Shown: positions 34,530 through 44,064 of the stretch, in pieces
Layout of the letters: each line of letters begins with the position of its first letter
How positions within the stretch are numbered: the first letter of the stretch is position 1
Assembly (NCBI RefSeq): GCF_900116535.1
Contig: NZ_FPAU01000008.1
Coordinates: forward strand, 62,001-126,000
From: Kosakonia arachidis
GTDB taxonomy: Bacteria > Pseudomonadota > Gammaproteobacteria > Enterobacterales > Enterobacteriaceae
DNA length: 64,000 nucleotides
Direction: 5' to 3'
Program-made: the position numbers and the translations under genes
The notes under the pieces: model-generated
The model's database searches: none
Seen by the model: only the letters and a program-made list of their open reading frames with translations
What the model was told of the DNA's origin: nothing

Positions 34530-35567
34530 TTATTTTGCGAGGGTTATCGTAGCAGGAGAGGCCTGTTCAAAGGCGCGTTCGAGCAGTTCAAGGTTGGTGA
34601 GAACTTCAGATTCCTTGACGTAATTGGGCGCCCCGGTTGTCAGCGTCTGATAGAGCGCGTCATAGACGCGACCATAGTCTCCGGTTTCCGGCACAACCTC
34701 TTCGCGCACCGTTTCGCCCGCCGCATTCACATACTCCAGAATACCGATACTGTCGTCAGCGGCAAAGCCTCGCTCACCCGGCATGATATTGGCTTTCAGG
34801 CTGGTTTCCTGCTGATCAATACCGTATTTGATAAACGAGCCTTTCGTACCATGTACAATAAATTTCGGGTAATCGATTTTTACCAGATGGCTGGTTTTCA
34901 CGATGGCTTTTAAATCGCCGTAAAAGAGCTGAGCTTCAAAAGTATCGTCCGGATTGGCCTTGTTGCGCAGGCTGCGAATATCGAAGGCCGCATGATCGGG
35001 GCGACCAAACAGCGAGATAATCTGGTCCATCGTATGCACACCGAGCCCATAAAATGAGCCATCTTGCGGCAAACCGGGTTTGGTTTCCGCCACCGGGCGG
35101 TAATAGTCAAAATGGCTTTCAATTTCAACAATATTGCCAAGCTTACCGCTTTCGATCGCTTTTTTAGCGGTCAGGAAACAGGAGTCAAAGCGGCGATTCT
35201 GATACGGCGAGACCGTTAAGCCTTTGCTTTTCGCCAGTTCAAACAGCGCGATCGCTTCCGCCATCGTTGGGGTAAACGGCTTTTCCACCAGCACGTTTTT
35301 TCCTGCCTCCAGCGCGCGCTTCGCATAGTCAAAATGGCTATCGGCGTGAGTACAGACAATCACCAGCTTTACCTGCGGATCGAGCAGGATGTCGTCCAGA
35401 TTGCTGGTGAAATGAATATGTTGATACGCGGGATATTGTTCTTCCGGTTTTGCATGGCGGCGAAAGATGTGCGCCACGTTCCAGCTCGCTTTCCGGTTGA
35501 GAACATAGGGGAGATGATAACGGGTCGTGCTTTTGCCAAAGCCGATAAATGCGCAATGTAGAGCCAT
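34530..35567 (-). CDS. yhhX: Putative NAD(P)-dependent oxidoreductase YhhX
   Basis: A Gfo/Idh/MocA-family protein of 345 residues, as in E. coli YhhX. The Rossmann start CAFIGFGKSTTRYH replaces the usual GxGxxG with GFGKS. EKPFTPT carries the conserved Lys of the family, and the C-terminal sheet domain has GVHTMDQI with the conserved His. The substrate is unknown. I start at 35567 (MALHCAFIGFG) because the upstream extension overlaps the ryhB gene and has no family similarity. Confidence 0.93.
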   Translation of the reverse strand: MALHCAFIGFGKSTTRYHLPYVLNRKASWNVAHIFRRHAKPEEQYPAYQHIHFTSNLDDILLDPQVKLVIVCTHADSHFDYAKRALEAGKNVLVEKPFTPTMAEAIALFELAKSKGLTVSPYQNRRFDSCFLTAKKAIESGKLGNIVEIESHFDYYRPVAETKPGLPQDGSFYGLGVHTMDQIISLFGRPDHAAFDIRSLRNKANPDDTFEAQLFYGDLKAIVKTSHLVKIDYPKFIVHGTKGSFIKYGIDQQETSLKANIMPGERGFAADDSIGILEYVNAAGETVREEVVPETGDYGRVYDALYQTLTTGAPNYVKESEVLTNLELLERAFEQASPATITLAK

Positions 35568-35682
35568 GATCCAGTCCTTGTTGAGGTGACTGTCACTACC
35601 ATAGCGCAACTTCGAAAGCGATGCTCTTCGCCCTTTTCTCAAAAGGTGGCCGTGAAACGGGCACCACCGGCAAATGACAGGC

Positions 35683-35776
35683 AAAAAAAAGCCAGCACGC
35701 AGCTGGCTAAGAAATACTGGAAGCAATGTGAGCAATGTCGTGCTTTCAGGACTACCGCAACGGTTTCCCTGAATGC
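35683..35776 (-). ncRNA. ryhB: Small regulatory RNA RyhB
   Basis: An Fur-regulated, Hfq-dependent antisense RNA of about 94 nt that turns down iron-using proteins during iron starvation. The diagnostic pairing core GAAAGCACGACATTGCTCAC and the following CATTGCTTCCAGTATT are intact on the minus strand. An intrinsic terminator ends it: AGCCAGC/GCTGGCT (35690-35708) and eight T. It lies between yhhX and yhhY as in E. coli. The 5' end is placed by alignment to E. coli RyhB; the first stem-loop differs in sequence. Confidence 0.95.
35690..35708 (-). terminator. Terminator of ryhB
   Basis: A 7-bp stem AGCCAGC/GCTGGCT with a 5-base loop is followed on the minus strand by eight T (35683-35689 and 35690 edge). 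It forms the Hfq-binding 3' end of RyhB. Confidence 0.9.
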
Positions 35777-35778
35777 AT

Positions 35779-35797
35779 GACAATAATAATCATTATC
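35779..35797. promoter_or_regulatory. Fur box of ryhB
   Basis: The 19 bases match the Fur consensus at 17 positions, the best Fur site in the window. It lies immediately upstream of the RyhB 5' end on the minus strand, over the expected promoter. Confidence 0.9.
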
Positions 35798-35895
35798 ATT
35801 CGCACTTGTCTACAGATTTTTGCAAAAAATGGCAGTTGACGCTTTTTATGAAACCCCGGAAGGTATGAGTACACCTAACCAAACGGAGAAGCAGG

Positions 35896-36387
35896 ATGAG
35901 TGAGATAGTGATACGCCATGCCGAAGCGCGCGATGCAGAAGATTTACGCCAGTTCTATGCGCTACCTGAGGTGTATCACAACCTGCTACAACTACCGCAT
36001 CCGCCTGCAGAACTCTGGGAAGATCGTCTGAAGCCACAGCCAGGACGCCGCCACCTGGTCGCCTGCATTGATAATCAACTTGCCGGAAATCTGACGCTGA
36101 TGGTGGAACAAAACCCGCGCCGCAGCCACGTTGCCACCTTTGGCATGGCAGTTTCGTCGGCGTTTCACAACCGTGGCGTCGCCAGCGCGCTGATGCGCGA
36201 GATGATCAACCTGTGCGACAACTGGCTGCGCATAGACAGAATTGAGCTAACCGTGTTTGTCGATAATTCCCCGGCGCTGGCGGTGTACCGCAAATTCGGC
36301 TTTGAAATTGAAGGCACAGGAAAACGTTATGCGCTGCGTAACGGTGAGTTTGTCGATTCGTACTTTATGGCGCGCATGAAAAGTTAG
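35896..36387 (+). CDS. yhhY: L-amino acid N-acetyltransferase YhhY (AaaT)
   Basis: A GNAT-fold acetyltransferase of 163 residues (E. coli 162). The acetyl-CoA loop is NRGVASALMREM (about 94-105), and the C-terminal NSPALAVYRKFGFEIEGTGKRYALR is typical. E. coli AaaT acetylates L-phenylalanine and L-methionine. The first 60 residues differ from E. coli more than the rest, so substrate preference may differ. GGAGAAGCAGG precedes the ATG. Confidence 0.88.
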   Translation: MSEIVIRHAEARDAEDLRQFYALPEVYHNLLQLPHPPAELWEDRLKPQPGRRHLVACIDNQLAGNLTLMVEQNPRRSHVATFGMAVSSAFHNRGVASALMREMINLCDNWLRIDRIELTVFVDNSPALAVYRKFGFEIEGTGKRYALRNGEFVDSYFMARMKS

Positions 36388-36391
36388 GCCA

Positions 36392-36418
36392 TTTCCTCTC
36401 CCCAATGGGGAGAGGAAA
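36392..36418. repeat. Perfect 12-bp hairpin between yhhY and ggt
   Basis: TTTCCTCTCCCC (36392-36403) pairs perfectly with GGGGAGAGGAAA (36407-36418) around AAT. It lies between converging genes but has no T tract, so it may be a dispersed intergenic hairpin repeat or a poor bidirectional terminator. Confidence 0.65.
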
Positions 36419-36423
36419 ATCAT

Positions 36424-38181
36424 TTAATATCCGGCCGTTAAATCATCCATTGAGCGCGGGTCCGACGCACCATATAGCGTACCGTCCGGCGCCACCATAA
36501 TGCTCTGAGTACTGCCCATCGCCCCTTTCACCGCCACTTTTTGCCCTTTCTGTTCCAGCAGTTTCAGCGTATCAGGGCTAAAACCTTTTTCGACGCGCAG
36601 CTCATCTGGCAACCATTGATGATGGAAGCGCGGTGCGTTGGTGGCCTCCGCGACGTTCATCCCAAAATCGATGGAATTCACTACCATTTGCAGCACCGTG
36701 GTAATAATTCGGCTGCCGCCAGGGCTGCCAGTCACCAGCCACGTTTTACCGTCTTTCAGCACAATGGTTGGCGACATCGACGACAGCGGTCGTTTGCCGG
36801 GCCCAACCGCGTTCGCATCGCCGCCTACCAGACCATACACGTTTGGCACGCCGGGTTTGGCGGAGAAGTCATCCATTTCGTTGTTCATCAGGATGCCGGT
36901 ATTGCCGGCCACAATGCCGGTGCCAAAAACCGTATTCAGGGTATAGGTGACGGCTACCGCCGTACCCTCTTTATCTACCACTGAATAGTGCGTGGTTTGG
37001 TTGCTCTCGTAAGGTTCGAGCTTGCCGGGGCGGATCTGGCTGGAAGGCCGCGCTTTATTGAGATCAATCTGTGCGGCAATCGATTTGGCATACGCTTTGT
37101 TGGTCAGCGCCTGCCACGGCACTTTGACGAAATCCGGATCGCCGAGATATTCGGAGCGGTCAGCATAGGCGTATTTCTCCGCTTCGGTCATCACCTGCAT
37201 AGCATCAGCGCTGCCAAAGCCATATTTGGCCAGATCGAAGTTCTCCAGAATATTGAGGATCTCAACGATATGGATCCCACCGGAAGAGGGTGGCGGCATG
37301 GAGTAGACCTGGTAGCCGCGGTAGTCGCCACTGATCGGCGTGCGCTCCACGGCTTTGTAATTGGCTAAATCCTCTTTAGTAATAAGCCCACCATTTTTGC
37401 TCATCTGCTGGGCGATTTGCTCAGCGATAGCGCCTTTGTAGAAGGCATCCGGCCCTTTTTCCGCAATCATCTCAAGGCTTCTGGCCAGATTGCTCTGCAC
37501 CAGCTTGTCGCCCTTTTTCAGCGGCTCGCCATCCTTCCAGAAAATCGCTTTACTGTTTTCATGATTAGGCAGCACTTCGCTACCGTAAGTTTTCAGATCG
37601 TTTGCCAGCGCATCGTTGACCACAAAACCCTGCTTCGCCAGTTTAATCGCAGGCTGCACCACTTTCTTCAGCGGCATCGTACCGTACTTTTCCAGCGCCA
37701 TTGAGAAACCCGCCACCGTACCGGGCGTCCCGGATGCCAGATGCGAGGTCAAAGATTTTTTGCTGTCCGGGTTACCTTGATCGTCAAGGAACATATCGCG
37801 CGTGGCAGCGGCGGGCGCCATTTCGCGGAAATCGATCGCCGTGACTTTCCCCTCTTTGGTACGAATCAACATAAAACCGCCACCGCCAAGGTTACCAGCC
37901 TGCGGATGCGTGACCGCCAGCGCATAACCCACCGCGACAGCCGCATCAACGGCATTCCCCCCCTGCTTCAGGATATCGACGCCAACGCGCGTCGCGGCTT
38001 CATCCACCGACGCCACCATGCCCTGCTTCGCCACAACCGGGTGGAAGATATCGGCTTCAACGCCGTATGATACTGGCGGCGCAGATGTCTGCCCTTCTGG
38101 CGGCGCAGCCGCAACGCTAAAACATCCTCCCGCTGTTAGCGCTGCAATCACAACCCAACGCGCAAACTTCTGTTTCATCAT
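36424..38181 (-). CDS. ggt: Gamma-glutamyltranspeptidase
   Basis: A periplasmic Ntn hydrolase of 585 residues (E. coli 580), cleaving gamma-glutamyl bonds of glutathione and related peptides. A signal peptide spans about 1-26 (cleavage after SVAAA). The precursor self-cleaves before Thr396 in NQTTHYSVVD, which becomes the N-terminal nucleophile of the small subunit. The oxyanion/substrate segment PLSSMSPTIV and the lid region GVPNVYGLVGGDAN are present. I chose the first of two adjacent ATG codons, eight bases after GGGAG. Confidence 0.96.
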   Translation of the reverse strand: MMKQKFARWVVIAALTAGGCFSVAAAPPEGQTSAPPVSYGVEADIFHPVVAKQGMVASVDEAATRVGVDILKQGGNAVDAAVAVGYALAVTHPQAGNLGGGGFMLIRTKEGKVTAIDFREMAPAAATRDMFLDDQGNPDSKKSLTSHLASGTPGTVAGFSMALEKYGTMPLKKVVQPAIKLAKQGFVVNDALANDLKTYGSEVLPNHENSKAIFWKDGEPLKKGDKLVQSNLARSLEMIAEKGPDAFYKGAIAEQIAQQMSKNGGLITKEDLANYKAVERTPISGDYRGYQVYSMPPPSSGGIHIVEILNILENFDLAKYGFGSADAMQVMTEAEKYAYADRSEYLGDPDFVKVPWQALTNKAYAKSIAAQIDLNKARPSSQIRPGKLEPYESNQTTHYSVVDKEGTAVAVTYTLNTVFGTGIVAGNTGILMNNEMDDFSAKPGVPNVYGLVGGDANAVGPGKRPLSSMSPTIVLKDGKTWLVTGSPGGSRIITTVLQMVVNSIDFGMNVAEATNAPRFHHQWLPDELRVEKGFSPDTLKLLEQKGQKVAVKGAMGSTQSIMVAPDGTLYGASDPRSMDDLTAGY

Positions 38182-38302
38182 CGTCGTTACTCCCGAATAA
38201 GGCTACAGTTTCCGCTTAAGCCTGGTTCACAACTCTTAAAAAATCATTTTCATGAATGAAAGCAAGTAAACTTAAAGGACGCATCAACAGGAGGGAACAA
38301 CA

Positions 38303-38719
38303 ATGAAACATTTACTGATTCTGGCGGCTCTGCTGCCTTTTAGCACTTTTGCACAGCCCCTAAACACGACGAATAACCCAAACCAGCCGGGGTATGTGAT
38401 CCCAAGCCAGCAGCGGATGCAGACTCAAATGCTAAACCAGCAACAACAGCAGCAAAGCATGCTACGGCAACAGCAGCAGACGCAAACCCGCCTGCAACAG
38501 CAAAATCTGCAAACGCAAATGGATAACAGCTCACAACGGATTAAACAGGCGCAGCCTGGCGCGCTTAACCAGGGCCAGCAGGTACTGCCGAATAGCAGTA
38601 GTGGCATGTTAAGCGGCGGGACGGATTCTGGCGGGATGACGACGCAGCAGCATATGCTGCCGCAGAATCAAAACGGCAGCCTGCAGCAAAGCACGCCGCC
38701 GTCGACCACCGCTCAATAA
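38303..38719 (+). CDS. yhhA: Q-rich DUF2756 protein YhhA
   Basis: A 138-residue exported protein, shorter than E. coli YhhA (146). A signal peptide covers 1-17 ([14 protein letters not shown]). The mature part is very rich in Gln, with runs of QQQQQQ and [11 protein letters not shown], and Asn/Ser/Gly-rich toward the end. No function is known. It is divergent from ggt and its stop overlaps the ugpQ stop region by seven bases. Confidence 0.88.
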   Translation: MKHLLILAALLPFSTFAQPLNTTNNPNQPGYVIPSQQRMQTQMLNQQQQQQSMLRQQQQTQTRLQQQNLQTQMDNSSQRIKQAQPGALNQGQQVLPNSSSGMLSGGTDSGGMTTQQHMLPQNQNGSLQQSTPPSTTAQ

Positions 38720-39453
38720 CGGAAGTGCGGTCCTATATCGTCGATTTTGTCGGTGCAGATGCTGTCCACGCCCCAGCGCAACAGCTCGGCAGCACGTGCT
38801 GGTTGGTTTACAGTATAAACCAGGATACGTAAGCCCGCGTCGCGCAGCATGCGCACCCGCGCTTCATCCAGCAGTTTATGATTGAGGTGGATGGAGACGC
38901 ATCCCAGACGCGTGGTCAGTTCCTGCCAGTCATCGCGCCACTCATCAATCAACAGGCCCCGAGGCAGTTCCGGCGCGGCTTGCTGGGCCGCTTCAAGTGC
39001 GTCGATTTCAAACGAAGAGAGCAGCGGTGCAATCATATCTGCCCACAGTTCACGGGCGGCCAGCGCCACCACTTTGCCCGTCAGCGGACCGGTGCCGGTG
39101 GTAGGTTTGATTTCAATATTCGCCATCATGCCGTACTGGCGGCAACGTTCCGCCACCTGCGAAAGCAGCGGCAGCGGCTCGCCTTTGAATTCGTTGCTAA
39201 ACCAACCTCCGGCATCCACCTTCAGTAAATCATGCCACGGCAATTCGCCCGCCACGCCCCAGCCATTACTGGTACGCTCAAGGTTGTCGTCATGCAGCAG
39301 GAAAATCTCGCCATCTTTCGACAATTTGGCGTCGAACTCAATCATGGTATGCCCGTAACGCGCGCCGACGTCGATTGCCGCCAACGTGTTTTCCGGTGCC
39401 AGTTTCCCGCCACCGCGATGGGCGACGATGTGGGGATAAGGCCAGTTACTCAT
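38713..39453 (-). CDS. ugpQ: Glycerophosphodiester phosphodiesterase, cytoplasmic
   Basis: A GDPD of 246 residues (E. coli 247). It hydrolyses glycerophosphodiesters imported by UgpBAEC to glycerol-3-phosphate and an alcohol. The N-terminal [15 protein letters not shown] has the catalytic HRG and the [20 protein letters not shown] holds the ExD and second His. No signal peptide is seen. It ends the ugp operon, overlapping ugpC by four bases. Confidence 0.96.
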   Translation of the reverse strand: MSNWPYPHIVAHRGGGKLAPENTLAAIDVGARYGHTMIEFDAKLSKDGEIFLLHDDNLERTSNGWGVAGELPWHDLLKVDAGGWFSNEFKGEPLPLLSQVAERCRQYGMMANIEIKPTTGTGPLTGKVVALAARELWADMIAPLLSSFEIDALEAAQQAAPELPRGLLIDEWRDDWQELTTRLGCVSIHLNHKLLDEARVRMLRDAGLRILVYTVNQPARAAELLRWGVDSICTDKIDDIGPHFRY

Positions 39454-40523
39454 ACGCGTTGTCCTGTTTCACCATCAAATAAGTGCAGGTGATTTTCCGG
39501 CAGACGCAGCCACAACGTGCTACCCACTGCCGGGCGTTCCTGATGCGATAAGCGAACCACTAGCTTCTGCTCGCCCCAGCGACCATGCGCCAGGTTGTCT
39601 GCGCCGAGCATCTCCAGCGTCTCCATCACCAGCGGAACACCACCTTCAGCCTGAGAGCTTAACGCAATATGTTCCGGGCGGATACCCAGCGTCATTTTGC
39701 GCCCGGCGTAGCCGCGATAGTACCAGTTGATCGGCAACGCCATACCGCTTCCCAGCTCAAAATGGGTGCCCTCGCTATTGATGCGGCCCTCCAGCAGATT
39801 CATCGCTGGGCTACCGATAAAGCTCGCCACAAAGCGACTGGCGGGTTTTTCATACACTTCCACCGGCGTACCGATTTGTTCAGCGACGCCTTTATTCATC
39901 ACCAGCACACGTTGCGCCAGCGTCATCGCTTCAACTTGATCGTGCGTCACATACAGTGAAGTGGTGTTTAGGCGGCGATGCAGTTGTTGTAACTCCAGAC
40001 GCATCTGCACGCGCAATTTAGCATCGAGGTTCGACAGCGGTTCATCAAAGAGAAACACCGCCGGATCACGTACAATGGCGCGGCCCATCGCCACACGCTG
40101 ACGCTGGCCACCGGACAACTCGCGCGGACGGCGCTTCAGCAAACCCTCCAGTTCAAGAATGCGCGCCGCTTCCGCCACCCGACTTGCAATATGCGCTTTG
40201 CCCATGCCGCGGATTTTCAGCCCCCACGCCATGTTCTCTTCCACGCTCATATGCGGGTAGAGCGCATAGTTCTGGAACACCATGGCAATACCGCGATCTT
40301 TCGGCTCCTTTTCGGTCACTCGCTGGGTATCGATCCAGATATCGCCGCTGGAGACGCGCTCCAGCCCGGCAACCATACGCAACAACGTTGATTTCCCGCA
40401 GCCCGACGGGCCAACCATCACGATAAACTCACCGTCCGCGACATCCAGCGTCAGCGGCTGGATAACCTGCGTTTTGCCGCTGTCCCAGCTTTTGGTTACA
40501 GCCTGTAATTTTAAACCTGCCAT
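39450..40523 (-). CDS. ugpC: sn-glycerol-3-phosphate ABC transporter, ATPase
   Basis: A 357-residue MalK-type ATPase (E. coli 356). Walker A is GPSGCGKST (38-46), the signature LSGGQRQR and Walker B VFLFDEP follow, and the C-terminal MalK-like regulatory domain includes [10 protein letters not shown]. It powers UgpAE. I start at 40523 ([13 protein letters not shown]), one base after the ugpE stop; an in-frame ATG at 40535 would overlap ugpE. Confidence 0.95.
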   Translation of the reverse strand: MAGLKLQAVTKSWDSGKTQVIQPLTLDVADGEFIVMVGPSGCGKSTLLRMVAGLERVSSGDIWIDTQRVTEKEPKDRGIAMVFQNYALYPHMSVEENMAWGLKIRGMGKAHIASRVAEAARILELEGLLKRRPRELSGGQRQRVAMGRAIVRDPAVFLFDEPLSNLDAKLRVQMRLELQQLHRRLNTTSLYVTHDQVEAMTLAQRVLVMNKGVAEQIGTPVEVYEKPASRFVASFIGSPAMNLLEGRINSEGTHFELGSGMALPINWYYRGYAGRKMTLGIRPEHIALSSQAEGGVPLVMETLEMLGADNLAHGRWGEQKLVVRLSHQERPAVGSTLWLRLPENHLHLFDGETGQRV

Positions 40524-40524
40524 C

Positions 40525-41370
40525 TTATTTCTCACTGTCCACTAAACCACGCACAAACGCGCGTTGCATGGTTAAAACGATAATGACCGGGGGGATCAAC
40601 GTCAGCAGCATCGCCGCCATCACCTGGTTCCATTGTGTGGTGCCTTCACCGCTGGCAATCATGCCTTTCACACCCGCCACGGCGGTGCCGAGGTTAACGT
40701 CGTTGATAATCAGCAGCGGCCACAAATACTGGTTCCAGCCATAGATAAAGGTGATCACGAACAGCGCTGCCAGGTTGGTTTTGGAAAGCGGCAACACAAT
40801 GTCGCGGAAAAAGCGCATTGGCGAGGCGCCATCAATGCGCGCGGCTTCCAGCAGCTCATCCGGCAGGGTCATAAAGAACTGGCGGAACAGGAATGTTGCG
40901 GTGGCCGACGCCATTAGCGGCAACGTCAGACCGGTGTAGCTGTCGAGCATCTTCAGGTTGGCGATCACTTCTACCGTCGGGAAAATACGCACCTCGACCG
41001 GCAGCATTAACGTGATGAAAATCATCCAGAAGAAGAGGTTACGCAGAGGAAAACGGAACCAGACGATAGCGAAAGCCGACAGCATCGACACCGTGATTTT
41101 GCCCACCGTGATCGCCAGCGCCATGATGAAGCTGTTGGTCAGCATCAGCCAGAATGGCGCGCTGTTTACGCCGACACCATTCACCCAGATATTGCGCAGG
41201 TTTTCCCACAGGTGAGTACCGGGAATTAAGGTCATCGGTGTGTCGTACACGGCGTTGATATCCAGCGTCGCGGTCACGAAGGCGACATACAGCGGAAACA
41301 GCACCACGAGGATACCGAGAATAAGCATGATATGGCTGAACAGCGCCAGTCCGGGGCGATTTTCAATCAT
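40525..41370 (-). CDS. ugpE: sn-glycerol-3-phosphate ABC transporter, permease UgpE
   Basis: An inner-membrane permease of 281 residues with about six transmembrane segments, the E. coli length. The ATPase-coupling EAA motif is [23 protein letters not shown]. It pairs with UgpA. Its ATG overlaps the ugpA stop by four bases. Confidence 0.96.
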   Translation of the reverse strand: MIENRPGLALFSHIMLILGILVVLFPLYVAFVTATLDINAVYDTPMTLIPGTHLWENLRNIWVNGVGVNSAPFWLMLTNSFIMALAITVGKITVSMLSAFAIVWFRFPLRNLFFWMIFITLMLPVEVRIFPTVEVIANLKMLDSYTGLTLPLMASATATFLFRQFFMTLPDELLEAARIDGASPMRFFRDIVLPLSKTNLAALFVITFIYGWNQYLWPLLIINDVNLGTAVAGVKGMIASGEGTTQWNQVMAAMLLTLIPPVIIVLTMQRAFVRGLVDSEK

Positions 41371-42254
41371 TGGTAGCGCACCTTACTTTCAACATAGCGA
41401 AACTGGATAACCGTCAGCACAATCACCAGCACCATCAGCACCACCGACTGCGCCGCCGACGCAGAAAGATCCAGGCCGACAAACCCTTCGCGATAGATCT
41501 TATAAATCAACGTCGTGGTTGCCTGTACCGGGCCGCCAGCGGTCGCGGCATCAATCACCGGGAAAGTATCGAAGAAGGCGTAAACGAGGTTCACCACCAG
41601 CAGGAAGAAACTGACCGGCGCAATAAGCGGCAGCGACAGTTTGAAGAAGCGACGAATCGGCCCTGCGCCATCAATAGCCGCCGCCTCGACCAGCGAGCGA
41701 GGAATCGATTGCAGCGCAGCGAAAAAGAACAGGAAGTTGTAGCTGATCTGCTGCCATACCGAGGTGAAAACCACCAGGAACATCGCCTGCCCGCTGTTTT
41801 GTGCGTGGTTCCAGTTGTAGCCGAACTGTGCCAGAAAATGGGTAATCAACCCGCGCCCGGGGTTAAACAGAAAGATCCACAGTACGGCAGCAACGGCTGG
41901 CGCAACCGCATAAGGCAGCAGCATCAACGTCTGATAGATACGGCTGCCACGCACCACGTTGTCTACCAGCGCAGCAAAAAACAGTGAGACAAACAGGCCG
42001 CTAAAGGTAACCAGCGCGCTAAAACGCATCGTGGTCCAGAAAGAATCCAGATAGTAGCCGTCATGAAACAGCGCGATAAAGTTATCCAGCCCGACAAAGT
42101 GGCTGGAAAGTCCAAACGGATCCACGCTTTGTACCGAGTACCACAACGCTTCGCCCGCAGGCCAGATAAAGAAAATAATGGTGATGACCAGTTGCGGGGC
42201 GACCAGCAGATAGGGCAGCCAGCGCGAGCGGAACACCGGACGGGATGATGACAT
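41367..42254 (-). CDS. ugpA: sn-glycerol-3-phosphate ABC transporter, permease UgpA
   Basis: An inner-membrane permease of 295 residues with about six transmembrane segments, as in E. coli. The coupling motif is [22 protein letters not shown]. It forms the channel with UgpE. A REP pair fills the 101-base gap between ugpB and ugpA. Confidence 0.96.
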   Translation of the reverse strand: MSSSRPVFRSRWLPYLLVAPQLVITIIFFIWPAGEALWYSVQSVDPFGLSSHFVGLDNFIALFHDGYYLDSFWTTMRFSALVTFSGLFVSLFFAALVDNVVRGSRIYQTLMLLPYAVAPAVAAVLWIFLFNPGRGLITHFLAQFGYNWNHAQNSGQAMFLVVFTSVWQQISYNFLFFFAALQSIPRSLVEAAAIDGAGPIRRFFKLSLPLIAPVSFFLLVVNLVYAFFDTFPVIDAATAGGPVQATTTLIYKIYREGFVGLDLSASAAQSVVLMVLVIVLTVIQFRYVESKVRYQ

Positions 42255-42276
42255 TGCGATTTGCTTCCTGAACCGT

Positions 42277-42346
42277 GCCGGGTGGCACTCTGCTTATTCG
42301 GCCTACAAGCATCTGCAGGCCAGGTCAGGCAAAGTCGCTACCCGGC
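42277..42346. repeat. REP pair between ugpB and ugpA
   Basis: Two REP-like units: GCCGGGTGGCACTCTGC to CGGCCTAC (42277-42306) and the opposed unit 42316-42346 ending GCTACCCGGC. Inside an operon, such a pair can protect the ugpB message and lower downstream expression, giving more binding protein than permease. Confidence 0.8.
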
Positions 42347-42355
42347 ATTTCTACA

Positions 42356-43672
42356 TTAGGACTTCGTTGACTGCTCGAAACGGCGCAGCAGTTGGTTACC
42401 ACGCTCAACGGCGGAATCCAGCGCCTGTTGCGGGGTTTTCTTACCGCTCCACACGCTTTCCAGCTCTTCATCGACAATGGTGCGAATCTGCGGCATGTTG
42501 CCCAGACGCAGACCTTTGGTGAACGCCAACGGCGGCTTGTTCAGCATCTGACGCGTAGCGATATCGGCACCCGGGTTTTTGTCATAGAAGCCCTGCTTGC
42601 GGGTCAAATCGTAAGCGGCAGTGGTGATCGGCAGGTAACCGGTTTTCTGGTGCCATTCGGCTGCTATTTCCGGTTTTGCCAGGAAGTCGAGGAACTGCGC
42701 CACACCTTTGTAGGTCGCGTTATCTTTGCCCTGCATCACCCACAGGCTTGCCCCGCCGATGATGGCGTTCTGCGGCGCGCCTTTCACGTCAGCGTCGTAA
42801 GGCATCATGCCCACGCCGTAGTTGAATTTGGCATAGTGACGAATATCCGCCAGCGAACCGGAAGAAGCCGTGGTAATGGCGCAGTCACCGTTGTAGAACT
42901 TCTCGGTGGATTCGTCTTTACGCCCGAAGTAGCTGAATTCGCCTTTTTTGTTCAGGTCTTCCAGCATAGCGATATGTTTCACCTGCTCCGGCTTGTTGAA
43001 CTCCAGCACGGCGTCAGTACCGTCGAAGCCGTTATTTTTGGTCGCTACCGGCAGACCGTGCCAGGCGCTGAAGTTTTCAATCTGGATCCAGCCCTGCCAG
43101 CCGCTGGCGTAACCGCATTTCATTCCGGCCGCTTTCAGCTTTGCGGTATCAGCAGCCAGATCCTGCCAGGTTTTCGGCGGTTGCTCCGGATCTAACCCGG
43201 CTTTTTTAAAGGCATCTTTGTTGTAGTACAGCACCGGCGTGGAGCTGTTAAACGGCTGAGAAAGCAGATGGCCGGATTTAGAATCGGTGTAATAACCGGA
43301 AACGGTCGGTACGAACTGGCTTTCATCAAAGTTGATCCCGGCGTCTTTAAATACCTGATACACCGGTTTGATCGCTTTGGACGCCATCATGGTGGCGGTG
43401 CCTACTTCATATACCTGCAAAATGGCAGGCGCATTACCGGTACGAAACGCAGCGATACCTGCGCTCAGGCTCTGCTCATAGTTGCCTTTATAGACCGGAA
43501 CAATTTTGTAATCCGGATGTGTTTCATTGAAACGTTGCGCCAGGGAGTCAACTTCTTTACCTAACTCCCCTTCCATCGAATGCCAGAACGGAATGGTGGT
43601 TGCAGCCATAGCATTGCCTGCAAAAACTAACCCCATAGCCAGACCCAAAGCTGTATGCCGTAACGTTGTCAT
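42356..43672 (-). CDS. ugpB: sn-glycerol-3-phosphate-binding protein
   Basis: A periplasmic binding protein of 438 residues, the E. coli length. A signal peptide covers 1-23 ([14 protein letters not shown], AxA cleavage). It binds glycerol-3-phosphate and glycerophosphodiesters and hands them to UgpAE. The mature start [15 protein letters not shown] is characteristic. It is first in ugpBAECQ, and a Pho-box-like site lies about 100 bases upstream. Confidence 0.96.
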   Translation of the reverse strand: MTTLRHTALGLAMGLVFAGNAMAATTIPFWHSMEGELGKEVDSLAQRFNETHPDYKIVPVYKGNYEQSLSAGIAAFRTGNAPAILQVYEVGTATMMASKAIKPVYQVFKDAGINFDESQFVPTVSGYYTDSKSGHLLSQPFNSSTPVLYYNKDAFKKAGLDPEQPPKTWQDLAADTAKLKAAGMKCGYASGWQGWIQIENFSAWHGLPVATKNNGFDGTDAVLEFNKPEQVKHIAMLEDLNKKGEFSYFGRKDESTEKFYNGDCAITTASSGSLADIRHYAKFNYGVGMMPYDADVKGAPQNAIIGGASLWVMQGKDNATYKGVAQFLDFLAKPEIAAEWHQKTGYLPITTAAYDLTRKQGFYDKNPGADIATRQMLNKPPLAFTKGLRLGNMPQIRTIVDEELESVWSGKKTPQQALDSAVERGNQLLRRFEQSTKS

Positions 43673-43768
43673 TGTGATCTCTCTTGTTATGCGGGATGCG
43701 CGATATCACGCGTTTTTATGCTCGCGAGGTAACATGACATGCTCGAATTACAGAAAAATAACCTTTTA

Positions 43769-43786
43769 ATTACAATAAAATGACAG
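43769..43786 (-). promoter_or_regulatory. Pho box of ugpB
   Basis: On the minus strand CTGTCAT-TTTA-TTGTAAT gives two 7-base half sites with the 4-base spacer of the PhoB consensus; the second matches 5 of 7. ugpB is an established PhoB target. A weaker CTGTAAT lies at 43747-43753. Confidence 0.6.
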
Positions 43787-43887
43787 CAAAGCGTCAGGGA
43801 AATGTCGCAGAGATGATGGTACGGTGACGTAAACATGGCGGCTAATCGGCGATTCGATGACGCCGCCCATAAAGGTAAACATAAAAT

Positions 43888-43919
43888 AAAAAGGCTTCCC
43901 CCAGCAGAGAAGCCCTTTT
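43888..43919 (-). terminator. Orphan intrinsic terminator
   Basis: GGCTTC (43893-43898) and GAAGCC (43909-43914) form a stem; on the minus strand TTTTTATTTT follows, on the plus strand TTTT. It lies beyond the liv terminator and ahead of ugpB with no gene between, so it may end an unannotated short transcript. Confidence 0.6.
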
Positions 43920-44018
43920 GTTATATCAATAACAGTACAACCTGAATCGGCTGGCGGCTCAACATGCCAGCTATATAGACCAGCCACCATGAGTACTGCC
44001 CGCATAAAGGTTGCTAAA

Positions 44019-44043
44019 AAACCGGCCTTTGCGAGGCCGGTTT
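44019..44043 (-). terminator. Terminator of livKHMGF
   Basis: ACCGGCCT (44021-44028) pairs with AGGCCGGT (44034-44041). Six T follow on the minus strand, 22 bases after the livF stop. Confidence 0.88.
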
Positions 44044-44064
44044 AGAGACGGCTACCTCAAAGGA

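Larger units (their letters stand above)
43673..44064. other. livF-ugpB intergenic region
   Basis: The 392 bases contain the ugpB promoter side with a Pho-box-like site, an orphan hairpin-terminator (43888-43919), about 100 bases of structured sequence (43920-44015) and the liv terminator (44019-44043). A 79-codon minus-strand frame (43766-44005) has no recognisable product and reads through the hairpin. Confidence 0.6.

Noticed and set aside
35568-35783. N-terminal extension of yhhX
   Set aside because: The in-frame extension is the antisense and sense of ryhB and its terminator; YhhX homologues start at 35567.
43766-44005. 79-codon minus-strand frame between livF and ugpB
   Set aside because: It reads through a terminator hairpin and the Pho-box-like site. 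A short peptide from its first 40 codons cannot be excluded, but I cannot support it as a gene.
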